A stretch of DNA of 16,187 nt from Accumulibacter sp. (GTDB taxonomy: Bacteria; Pseudomonadota; Gammaproteobacteria; Burkholderiales; Rhodocyclaceae). The notes beneath the pieces were generated by a model. That model saw nothing but the letters and a program-made list of their open reading frames with translations, searched no databases and was not told the origin of the DNA. The position numbers and the translations under genes were made by a program. The stretch covers positions 1 through 16,187 of the forward strand of contig JAISDL010000132.1 of the NCBI GenBank assembly GCA_031264825.1. Direction: 5' to 3'. This document shows, piece by piece, positions 6,739-12,396 of this stretch. Position 1 is the first letter of the stretch. Each line of letters starts with the position of its first letter.

Positions 6739-8163
6739 TTATGTCCTTGGGTGCTCTGGATTGTCCGCTTTGGCGCTCGATATTTCCAAGTCCTTGATTT
6801 TTCTGGTGATTGTATTTCTTCCGATCCCGAGCGCCTGCGCCGCTTCGACGCGCCGTCCGCCCGTATGCGCCAAGGCGCGGTCGATGAGGACGCTTTCGAA
6901 GCGTTTTACGAGCTTTTCGTGGACGTTTCCGTCGTTCGCAGCGAGCAAACGGTCGACTTCGCCGGCGAGATCGCTTTCCCAGTCGGACGCGCCCGCCGCG
7001 GCGGGGAGCGTGCGAAGTTCGGGCGGAAGATCCGCCAGGTCGATCTGCTGCCCCGGCGCCATGACGGTCAGCCAGTGGCACAGGTTTTCGAGCTGGCGCA
7101 CGTTGCCGGGAAAATCCAGGGCGCCCAAGTATTTCAGCGCAAGCTCGGAAAAACGCTTCGTTTCGACGCCGACCTCCTTCGCGCTCTTCTGAAGGAAATG
7201 CCGCGCGAGGATCGGGATATCTTCGCGGCGTTCGCGCAGGCTCGGCAGGCGTACGCGGATCACGTTGAGCCGGTGGAAGAGGTCTTCTCGAAACAGCCCT
7301 TCCCTGACGCGGACTTCAAGGTTCTGATGCGTCGCCGCGATGATGCGAACCTGCGCTTTCAACGGCAGGCGTCCGCCGACGCGGTAATACGTTCCGTCGG
7401 AAAGGACGCGCAAGAGGCGCGTCTGGAGTTCGGGAGGCATGTCGCCGATCTCGTCGAGAAACAAGGTGCCGTTTTCCGCCTGTTCGAAGCGCCCCTGGCG
7501 CTGCGCCGCCGCGCCGGTGAACGCACCGCGTTCGTGGCCGAAAAGCTCGGATTCGAGCAGATCCCTTGGGATCGCCGCCGTATTGATGGCGATGAAGGGC
7601 ATCTTGGAACGAGGACTGTGCCGGTGCACGGCGCGGGCGACGAGTTCCTTGCCCGACCCCGACTCGCCCGTGATCATGACCGTCGCGTTCGATTGGCTCA
7701 GGCGGCCGATCGCGCGAAAAACCTCCTGCATCGCGGGCGCCTGACCGATGATCTCGGGCAGGGGGTCGATTTCGCCAGACGCACCGATTTGGTGCATACT
7801 TTCATCGACCGCGCGCCGAATCAGATCGAGCGCCTGGTCGACGTCGAAGGGTTTGGGCAAGTATTCGAAGGCGCCTCCCTGAAAGGCCGCGACCGCGCTG
7901 TCGAGGTCGGAGTAGGCCGTCATGATGATGACGGGCAGCGAGGGAAAGTCGGCCTTGCAGCGTTTCAACAGGTCGAGTCCCGATTCGCCGGGCATTCGGA
8001 TGTCCGAAATCAGGACTTGCGGCAGATCGCGCCCAAGGTCGAGTTGCGAGATGACCTCGCCGGCGGAAGCGAAGCTCCTGAACGGCATTTTTTCGCGCGC
8101 CAGGGTCTTTTCGAGCACCCAGCGTATCGACTTGTCGTCATCGACAATCCAGATCGGCTTCAT
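6739..8163 (-). CDS. ntrC: Nitrogen regulation response regulator NtrC (sigma-54 activator)
   Basis: 474 residues. Receiver domain 1-120 has acidic D8-D10, phospho-acceptor D54 in LISDIRMPG, T82 and K104. The AAA+ sigma-54 interaction domain (~138-370) has Walker A GESGSGKE (166-173), the sigma-54-contacting GAFTGA (213-218), Walker B GTLFLDEI (232-239) and FREDLFHRLNVIRVRLPSLR (291-310). The C-terminal Fis-type helix-turn-helix (~436-457) includes GGRRVEAAQALGIGRNTITR. Phosphorylated by NtrB under nitrogen limitation, it binds enhancers such as those upstream of glnA. The start at 8163 matches NtrC proteins (MKPIWIVDDDKSIRWV) and has GGAG 11 bases upstream. The frame can be extended to 8214 but gains nothing NtrC-like. 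Its leader carries one copy of the 29-base repeat. It lies 79 bases after ntrB. Confidence 0.96.
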   Translation of the reverse strand: MKPIWIVDDDKSIRWVLEKTLAREKMPFRSFASAGEVISQLDLGRDLPQVLISDIRMPGESGLDLLKRCKADFPSLPVIIMTAYSDLDSAVAAFQGGAFEYLPKPFDVDQALDLIRRAVDESMHQIGASGEIDPLPEIIGQAPAMQEVFRAIGRLSQSNATVMITGESGSGKELVARAVHRHSPRSKMPFIAINTAAIPRDLLESELFGHERGAFTGAAAQRQGRFEQAENGTLFLDEIGDMPPELQTRLLRVLSDGTYYRVGGRLPLKAQVRIIAATHQNLEVRVREGLFREDLFHRLNVIRVRLPSLRERREDIPILARHFLQKSAKEVGVETKRFSELALKYLGALDFPGNVRQLENLCHWLTVMAPGQQIDLADLPPELRTLPAAAGASDWESDLAGEVDRLLAANDGNVHEKLVKRFESVLIDRALAHTGGRRVEAAQALGIGRNTITRKIKDLEISSAKADNPEHPRT

Positions 8164-8189
8164 CGTAAAACCCACTCCGGTGGGGAACG
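8161..8189 (-). repeat. 29-base leader repeat, copy at ntrC start
   Basis: Read on the minus strand this copy begins CGTTCCCCACCGGAG, continues TGGGTTTTACG and ends in the ATG of ntrC. It matches the copy at 9855-9883 without gaps at 21 of 29 positions. CCCAC and GTGGG flank CGGA, so the RNA can fold a 5-bp hairpin with the GGAG partly in the loop. It overlaps the ntrC ribosome-binding site and start codon. Confidence 0.55.
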
Positions 8190-8242
8190 CTCCTTTTCCA
8201 AACGCCGCAAACACGTCTGGAGAGTAAGCAAATAACTTGCCA

Positions 8243-9337
8243 TCAGGAAAGACTCAAGGGCAGGAGTACCGTAAAGCAGGTATGCCCCGGACGGCTTTCG
8301 CACTCGATGACGCCTTGATGCTGATCGATGAAACTCTGCGCCAGCGTCAGCCCCAGCCCGGAGCCGCCTTCGCGGCCCGACACGAGCGGAAAGAACATGC
8401 GCTCGCGGATGTTTTTCGGAACGCCGGGGCCGTTGTCGATGACTTGCAGCGACACGGCGAGGCGGTGGCGGCGCTTGGCGAGCGTGACTTGCCGCGCAAC
8501 ACGCGTGCGGAAGGTGATGCGACCGTCGCGCGCGTCTTCTCCGATCGCCTGCGCCGCGTTGCGCGCGATGTTGAGGACGGCCTGGATCATCTGTTCGCGG
8601 TCGGCGACGAGGTCGGGCAGACTCGTATCGTAATCGCGGAGGATCGTGAGCGTTTTCGGGAACTCAGCGGTCAGCAGGCTTCGAACGCGTTCGAGAACCT
8701 CGTGGATGTTGAGCGGCCCCGGCTGCATCGGGCGATGCGGCGACAGGAGGCGTTTCATGAGGTCTTGCAGACGGTCGGCTTCTTTCACGATCACCTGCGT
8801 GTATTCGCGCAGGCCGGGATTGTTGAGTTCGCGTTCGAGAAGCTGCGCCGCGCCGCGGATGCCGCCGAGCGGATTCTTGATTTCGTGCGCGAGGTTTCGG
8901 ATCAATTCGCGGCTCGCGTGCTGCTGTTCGAGCAGATGCTCTTCGCGCGTCGCGCGAATCTGATGTTCGATCGGCCACAACTCGACGACGAGGCCGGAAT
9001 TCGCGCCCTCGACCGGGTTGACCGCGTAATTCAAATACAGCGTCGTCGCGCCGCCCACGCCGTTTTCGACGCTCCCGCCGTCGTTTCGCACGATTTCGAG
9101 GCCCTGCCCGGTGTAGTTCCAGCCGTGCTTCGCGGCGTTGTCGAGCGCGTCCCGGAACGCGCCCGCGCAATCGAGAATTTCGCCGAGCGGAAGCCCGACG
9201 CAAGCCTTTTTGCCGATCGTCAAGAGGCTTTCGGCGGCGGGGTTCAGGTGTCGGACGACGAAATCGCGGTCAAGAAAAATGACGGACGACGAGAGCAGGT
9301 CGAGTCCGCCGAAGGGGTCAGGAAGCGGGTCGGACAT
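8243..9337 (-). CDS. ntrB: Nitrogen regulation sensor histidine kinase NtrB
   Basis: 364 residues with no membrane segment, so a cytoplasmic kinase. An N-terminal PAS domain (~10-125) holds FGGLDLLSSSVIFLDRDF and NPAAESLL. The H-box is NLAHEIKNPLGGIRGAAQLL (148-167) with phospho-acceptor H151. The N-box is LNIARNAAQAI (255-265), and the G-boxes are DNGPGVP (301-307) and GGSGLGL (324-330). In the known pathway, PII protein reports nitrogen status and switches NtrB between kinase and phosphatase action on NtrC. The gene lies 43 bases after the DUF4124 gene and 79 before ntrC. The order glnA-ntrB-ntrC is the classical arrangement. The ribosome-binding site is weak. Confidence 0.95.
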   Translation of the reverse strand: MSDPLPDPFGGLDLLSSSVIFLDRDFVVRHLNPAAESLLTIGKKACVGLPLGEILDCAGAFRDALDNAAKHGWNYTGQGLEIVRNDGGSVENGVGGATTLYLNYAVNPVEGANSGLVVELWPIEHQIRATREEHLLEQQHASRELIRNLAHEIKNPLGGIRGAAQLLERELNNPGLREYTQVIVKEADRLQDLMKRLLSPHRPMQPGPLNIHEVLERVRSLLTAEFPKTLTILRDYDTSLPDLVADREQMIQAVLNIARNAAQAIGEDARDGRITFRTRVARQVTLAKRRHRLAVSLQVIDNGPGVPKNIRERMFFPLVSGREGGSGLGLTLAQSFIDQHQGVIECESRPGHTCFTVLLPLSLS

Positions 9338-9380
9338 GATCCCGGATGAGCGGCGTCACATCGGGCAGGGGTGAGACGGT

Positions 9381-9857
9381 TCAGCGCAGATTGGAAATTT
9401 CCTTCTCGATGGCTTCGAGATTGCGTTCGTGCGAAGCGACCTTGTCCTTGTACGGCTGCAACCGGTCGAGCACGCGCTGATAGTTTTTCTCGTTCCCGCC
9501 GCGCATCGCTTCTTGTTCTTCCAAATCCTTTTGCGCCTGCGCAAGGCTTTTCTGCTCGGACTCCTTCTCGCTTTCGAGGATGCGCCGCCGCTCGGCGTCG
9601 CGCGTTCTCTGCGCGCTCCCATCGACTTTCGGAAAATTCGGCGGCGTCGGCGTCCTGGCGGCGCTTTGATTCCGGGGCGGCGCGGGGTCGGACATCTGCA
9701 CCGCCGTGCATTTCATGCCTGGAGCGTTGGATTTTACGTTGGAAAAAACCTTGCGACCGTCCGCGTCGACGCAGCGGTACATGACTTCCGCACGCACCGG
9801 CGCCACGGAGAAAAAGAGCGCGGCCACCCCAAAAATCGGCAATCTTTTGAAGTTCAT
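9381..9857 (-). CDS. DUF4124-type secreted protein with coiled coil
   Basis: 158 residues. The start at 9857 follows a clear GGAGG ribosome-binding site; the frame is open further up to 9986 but lacks a signal there. A signal peptide at 1-23 (core GVAALFFSVAPVRA) directs it to the periplasm. Residues 24-55 match the DUF4124 core (MYRCVDADGRKVFSN, with C29 and C50 likely disulfide-bonded). A Pro/Asn-rich linker (57-80) follows, then a long charged helix (85-156) predicted to form a coiled coil. Function is unknown. DUF4124 proteins often sit between glnA and ntrB in betaproteobacteria, so the location supports the call. It follows the glnA terminator and has its own leader, so it may be transcribed separately from glnA. 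Confidence 0.82.
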   Translation of the reverse strand: MNFKRLPIFGVAALFFSVAPVRAEVMYRCVDADGRKVFSNVKSNAPGMKCTAVQMSDPAPPRNQSAARTPTPPNFPKVDGSAQRTRDAERRRILESEKESEQKSLAQAQKDLEEQEAMRGGNEKNYQRVLDRLQPYKDKVASHERNLEAIEKEISNLR

Positions 9858-9883
9858 CAAAAACCTTCCTCCGGTTGGAAACG
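9855..9883 (-). repeat. 29-base leader repeat, copy at DUF4124-gene start
   Basis: On the minus strand it begins CGTTTCCAACCGGAGG, continues AAGGTTTTTG and ends in the ATG of the DUF4124 gene. It matches the copy at 11622-11650 at 24 of 29 positions without gaps. It contains the ribosome-binding site (GGAGG). TTCC and GGAA can pair across a 7-base loop that contains the start of the Shine-Dalgarno sequence. Confidence 0.6.
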
Positions 9884-9885
9884 TC

Positions 9886-9898
9886 CCCCTCGAAGGGG
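9886..9898. other. Short GC hairpin in the DUF4124-gene leader
   Basis: CCCCT and AGGGG flank a 3-base loop (CCCCTCGAAGGGG on the plus strand). It lies directly upstream of the 29-base repeat, inside the presumed 5' leader. No T-run follows, so it is not a standard terminator. Confidence 0.35.
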
Positions 9899-9917
9899 AT
9901 ATCCAGAAACGGAACAA

Positions 9918-9932
9918 GTGTATTTGATACAC
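9918..9932. promoter_or_regulatory. Perfect 15-base inverted repeat upstream of the DUF4124-ntrBC genes
   Basis: GTGTAT-TTG-ATACAC is a perfect 6-3-6 palindrome in an AT-rich stretch 61 bases before the DUF4124 start. It could be an operator or part of a promoter for the DUF4124-ntrB-ntrC unit. No regulator can be named from the sequence. Confidence 0.35.
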
Positions 9933-9984
9933 CGTTAAAATACAAATGATCCGGAGTCCGCGAAACCCTCCCGGACGACTCTCC

Positions 9985-10017
9985 AAAAAAAAGCGGGGAC
10001 GAAAAAACCGTCCCCGC
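9985..10017 (-). terminator. Rho-independent terminator of glnA
   Basis: Read on the minus strand, a perfect 9-bp stem (GCGGGGACG pairing with CGTCCCCGC, positions 9993-10001 and 10009-10017) with a 7-base loop is followed by eight Ts (9985-9992). It begins 29 bases after the glnA stop. It should reduce glnA transcription into the DUF4124-ntrBC genes. Confidence 0.9.
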
Positions 10018-10046
10018 GTCTTTCATCTCTCCCGTGCTTCGGGCGT

Positions 10047-11462
10047 TCAACAACTGTAATACATATCGAACTCGATCGGGTGCGTCGTCATGCGGAAACG
10101 AGTGACTTCCTCCATCTTCAGGGCGATGTACGCGTCGATCCATTCGTCGCTGAACACACCGCCTCGCGTGAGAAACTCGCGATCCTGATCGAGGTATTCG
10201 AGCGCCTGGTCGAGGCTCGAACAGACCGTGGGGATTTTCGCGTTTTCTTCGGGCGGCAAGTCGTACAGATTCTTGTCGGCGGGGTCGCCCGGATGAATCT
10301 TGTTCTGTACGCCGTCCAGACCCGCCATCAGCATCGCGGTGAAACCGAGGTAGGAATTGCAGATCGGGTCCGGAAAGCGAACCTCGATGCGGCGCGCCTT
10401 GTCGGAATGCACGAAGGGAACGCGGATCGACGCCGAACGGTTCTTCGCCGAGTACGCGAGTTTGACCGGCGCCTCGAAGCCCGGAACGAGGCGTTTGTAC
10501 GAATTGGTTCCGGGATTCGTGATCGCGTTCAGCGCGCGCGCGTGCTTGATGATCCCGCCGATGTAGTAAAGCGCGAATTCGGACAATCCGGCGTAGCCGT
10601 TTCCGGCGAACAGGTTTTTGCCGTCCTTCCAGACCGACTGGTGACAGTGCATCCCGGAACCGTTGTCGCCGACGATGGGCTTCGGCATGAAGGTCGCGGT
10701 CTTCCCGTATTGGTTGGCCACGTTATGGATGACGTATTTGAGCACCTGCGTCCAGTCGGCGCGGCGAACGAGCGTGTTGAACTTCGTGCCGATTTCGCAT
10801 TGTCCCGCGTTGGCGACCTCGTGGTGATGGACTTCGACGTCGACGCCGCACTCCTGGAGAGCGAGGCAGATCGCCGAACGCAAGTCCTGGAGGCTATCGA
10901 CCGGCGGAACGGGGAAGTAGCCGCCCTTGGTCCCCGGCCTGTGCCCGAGGCCGCCCGCGCGTTCGGCTTTTTCGCCCGATTCCCACGAGGCTTCCTGCGA
11001 ATAGACCTTCACGAAAGACCCCGACATATCGACACCCCAATCGACCGAGTCGAAAATGAAGAATTCGGGTTCGGGGCCGAAATACGCCAGGTCGCCGACC
11101 CCCGAACTCTTCAGGTAGGCTTCACCGCGCTTGGCGATCGAACGCGGGTCGCGGTCGTAACCCTTGCCGGTATCCGGCTCGACGACGTCGCAGGTCAGAA
11201 CGAGCGTCGATTCCTCCATGAAGGGATCGATGAAGGCCGTCACGGGGTCGGGCATCAGCAGCATGTCGGAAGCCTGGATGCCTTTCCACCCGGCGATCGA
11301 CGAACCGTCGAACGCGTGGCCGTCCTCGAATTGCTCTTCTCCAAACACGGCAACGGGAACGGTGACGTGCTGCTCCTTGCCACGGGTATCGGTAAAGCGC
11401 AGGTCGACGAATTTGGCGTCGTTTTCCTTGATCATCTTGATTACGTCTAGCGGACTTGCCAT
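10047..11462 (-). CDS. glnA: Glutamine synthetase type I
   Basis: 471 residues, typical for GSI. It makes glutamine from glutamate, ammonia and ATP in the cytoplasm as a dodecamer. Seen here are FDGSSI (51-56), FGPEPEFFIFD (128-138), VHHHEVANAGQCEI (211-224) for metal/glutamate binding, NGSGMHCHQS (267-276) for ATP and ammonium, and KNLYDLPPEE with the adenylylation tyrosine at 400. The enzyme is therefore probably switched by GlnE. The ATG has AAGGAG 10 bases upstream. Two sigma-54 elements and two NtrC palindromes lie upstream, and a terminator follows. The enzyme appears intact with no missing catalytic motif. Confidence 0.97.
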   Translation of the reverse strand: MASPLDVIKMIKENDAKFVDLRFTDTRGKEQHVTVPVAVFGEEQFEDGHAFDGSSIAGWKGIQASDMLLMPDPVTAFIDPFMEESTLVLTCDVVEPDTGKGYDRDPRSIAKRGEAYLKSSGVGDLAYFGPEPEFFIFDSVDWGVDMSGSFVKVYSQEASWESGEKAERAGGLGHRPGTKGGYFPVPPVDSLQDLRSAICLALQECGVDVEVHHHEVANAGQCEIGTKFNTLVRRADWTQVLKYVIHNVANQYGKTATFMPKPIVGDNGSGMHCHQSVWKDGKNLFAGNGYAGLSEFALYYIGGIIKHARALNAITNPGTNSYKRLVPGFEAPVKLAYSAKNRSASIRVPFVHSDKARRIEVRFPDPICNSYLGFTAMLMAGLDGVQNKIHPGDPADKNLYDLPPEENAKIPTVCSSLDQALEYLDQDREFLTRGGVFSDEWIDAYIALKMEEVTRFRMTTHPIEFDMYYSC

Positions 11463-11545
11463 TTGCGGTGTCTCCTTTGCATGCGCCGGGAAATCGGCGA
11501 TCTATTGTTTGAAACGGTGAATTCGGCTTGGAACCACGGATACAT

Positions 11546-11562
11546 AGCAGTATCCATGCCAA
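11546..11562 (-). promoter_or_regulatory. Sigma-54 promoter of glnA (main candidate)
   Basis: Minus-strand TTGGCATGGATACTGCT keeps the invariant GG (-24) and GC (-12) at the required 10-base spacing and matches the TGGCAC-N5-TTGC consensus closely. Transcription would start near 11535, about 70 bases before the glnA ATG. NtrC palindromes lie about 200-230 bases upstream, as expected for enhancer-driven activation. Confidence 0.75.
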
Positions 11563-11572
11563 TTTAACAGGA

Positions 11573-11589
11573 TGCGCGCATTGTGCCAC
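11573..11589 (-). promoter_or_regulatory. Second sigma-54-like element upstream of glnA
   Basis: Minus-strand GTGGCACAATGCGCGCA has a perfect TGGCAC -24 box and GC at the right spacing, but its -12 box (GCGCA) lacks the usual TT. It lies 27 bases upstream of the main candidate. It could be a weak alternative promoter or a non-productive binding site. Confidence 0.4.
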
Positions 11590-11621
11590 GGAATGCCATG
11601 GAATTCGCGGCGCGTCGATTG

Positions 11622-11650
11622 CATTGAAAACTTTCCTCCGCTTGGAAACC
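11622..11650 (-). repeat. 29-base leader repeat, copy in the glnA upstream region
   Basis: On the minus strand it begins GGTTTCCAAGCGGAGG and continues AAAGTTTTCA to an ATG, like the copy at 9855-9883 (24 of 29 identical). TTTCC and GGAAA form a 5-bp stem with a 7-base loop. The ATG opens a frame of only 40 codons (11502-11624) that overlaps both sigma-54 elements, so coding is doubtful. Confidence 0.55.
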
Positions 11651-11709
11651 TCGGCTTCTCCATGCCACGACTGGATACAAGCAGGGTCGGCGCGCCGTCC
11701 CCAAGCGTA

Positions 11710-11730
11710 TCGTCCGGCGCTGCCGGATGA
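11710..11730. other. Hairpin in the glnA-rhodanese intergenic region
   Basis: TCCGGC and GCCGGA flank GCT (11713-11727). On the plus strand the stem can extend to 9 pairs with one G-T pair. No T-run follows. Function unknown. Confidence 0.3.
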
Positions 11731-11744
11731 GGATTACAGTATTA

Positions 11745-11761
11745 CGCACCGTCTTGGCGCA
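11745..11761. promoter_or_regulatory. NtrC-binding palindrome 1 (glnA enhancer)
   Basis: CGCACCGTCTTGGCGCA matches the NtrC consensus TGCACC-N5-GGTGCA at 10 of 12 half-site positions. Its centre is exactly 30 bases from that of palindrome 2, about three helical turns, as in paired NtrC enhancers. Confidence 0.72.
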
Positions 11762-11774
11762 TTTTTGAGTGTTT

Positions 11775-11791
11775 TGCACCTTATTGGTGCG
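11775..11791. promoter_or_regulatory. NtrC-binding palindrome 2 (glnA enhancer)
   Basis: TGCACCTTATTGGTGCG matches TGCACC-N5-GGTGCA at 11 of 12 positions and is the stronger of the two sites. The ntrC gene lies in the same window, so the circuit is self-contained. Confidence 0.8.
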
Positions 11792-11812
11792 AAACACCTC
11801 CGCTTTTGCCCC

Positions 11813-11833
11813 ATTCCGCTTATCAGGCGGAAT
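11813..11833. other. Perfect 7-bp hairpin between NtrC sites and rhodanese gene
   Basis: ATTCCGC (11813-11819) and GCGGAAT (11827-11833) flank a 7-base loop. No T-run is adjacent on either strand. It may be an operator, or a structure in a transcript entering from either side. Confidence 0.35.
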
Positions 11834-11859
11834 CAGGCCGCGCCTTCGGGAAAGCGCCG

Positions 11860-11872
11860 TCCGAAGTTCGGA
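11860..11872. promoter_or_regulatory. 13-base inverted repeat upstream of the rhodanese promoter
   Basis: TCCGAA-G-TTCGGA is a perfect palindrome around one central base. It ends 35 bases before the putative -10 box at 11908, where an activator or repressor could act. The regulator is unknown. Confidence 0.3.
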
Positions 11873-11883
11873 GCGGAATAAAA

Positions 11884-11913
11884 CCGACGATTCGTTTTCG
11901 ACTGGCTTATACT
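11884..11913 (+). promoter_or_regulatory. Possible sigma-70 promoter for rhodanese-nadA
   Basis: TATACT at 11908-11913 is a good -10 box. The region 17-18 bases upstream (CCGACG at 11884-11889) is only a weak -35 match. It lies 33 bases before the rhodanese ATG. The -10 box is the main evidence. Confidence 0.4.
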
Positions 11914-11946
11914 TTGGAACTGTCGATATTCTCCGTTGAAGGCGCC

Positions 11947-12396
11947 ATGGAAAAATTATCCGAATTGCTCGACGCGGCCCGAAAGAGAGCGCGGGAACTC
12001 GAATTACCGTATTCGGGCGCGCTGACGCCGCAAGAAGCTTGCGAAGTCTGGCAGCTTGCGCCAAGCGCCAAGCTCGTCGATGTGCGTACGCAGGCCGAAT
12101 GGGACTGGGTCGGCCGGATTCCCGGCGCGATCGAAGTCGAATGGCTGGAGTATCCGGGGAACGCGCTCAACCCCGATTTTTTGCGTGACGTCCGGCGCAA
12201 GGTCCCGACGGACGCGCTCGTGATGCTCCTTTGCCGTAGCGGCGTCCGGTCGCACAAGGCGGCTTGTCTGCTCAAGGAATCCGGCTATTCCGAGTGTTTC
12301 AACGTCCTCGAAGGCTTCGAGGGCAACCTGGACGAAAACGGACAGCGCGGCCGCGTCGGCGGCTGGCGCAAGGCCGGTTTGCCATGGAAGAGTTGA
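11947..12396 (+). CDS. Rhodanese-like domain protein (sulfurtransferase)
   Basis: 149 residues forming one rhodanese domain. LVDVRTQAEWDWVGRIPGA (43-61) is the first signature. The active-site loop CRSGVRS (96-102) carries the catalytic C96, and NVLEGFEG (119-126) and GWRKAGLPW (139-147) close the domain. Such proteins carry persulfide sulfur from donors to acceptors in the cytoplasm; the acceptor cannot be read from the sequence. The ATG at 11947 follows GAAGG and begins MEKLSELLDAARKRA. Its last 13 bases overlap the nadA start, so the two are translationally coupled. NadA carries an oxygen-sensitive iron-sulfur cluster, which makes a link to cluster supply plausible, but that is inference. 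Rhodanese genes divergent from glnA are common in betaproteobacteria. Confidence 0.92.
   Translation: MEKLSELLDAARKRARELELPYSGALTPQEACEVWQLAPSAKLVDVRTQAEWDWVGRIPGAIEVEWLEYPGNALNPDFLRDVRRKVPTDALVMLLCRSGVRSHKAACLLKESGYSECFNVLEGFEGNLDENGQRGRVGGWRKAGLPWKS

Larger units (their letters stand above)
11463..11946. other. 484-base divergent control region between glnA and the rhodanese gene
   Basis: No convincing gene is present. Going left to right the region holds the glnA leader, two sigma-54-like -24/-12 elements, one copy of the 29-base repeat, a hairpin (11710-11730), two NtrC-type palindromes, a 7-bp hairpin (11813-11833), a 13-base inverted repeat (11860-11872) and a possible sigma-70 promoter for the plus-strand genes. 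The individual elements are listed separately. Confidence 0.7.

Noticed and set aside
8164..8214. Longer ntrC start at 8214
   Set aside because: The extra 17 residues do not fit NtrC N-termini, while ATG 8163 gives the standard start and has GGAG upstream.
11502..11624. 40-codon minus-strand frame starting at the third 29-base repeat
   Set aside because: It spans both sigma-54 elements and has no hydrophobic segment or known motif. Coding is possible only if transcribed from further upstream. It is kept as part of the repeat observation.
11902..11918. Sigma-54-like element before the rhodanese gene (CTGGCTTATACTTTGGA)
   Set aside because: The -24 GG is present but the invariant GC of the -12 box is GG, so it does not meet the core requirement. 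The overlapping TATACT is better explained as a sigma-70 -10 box.
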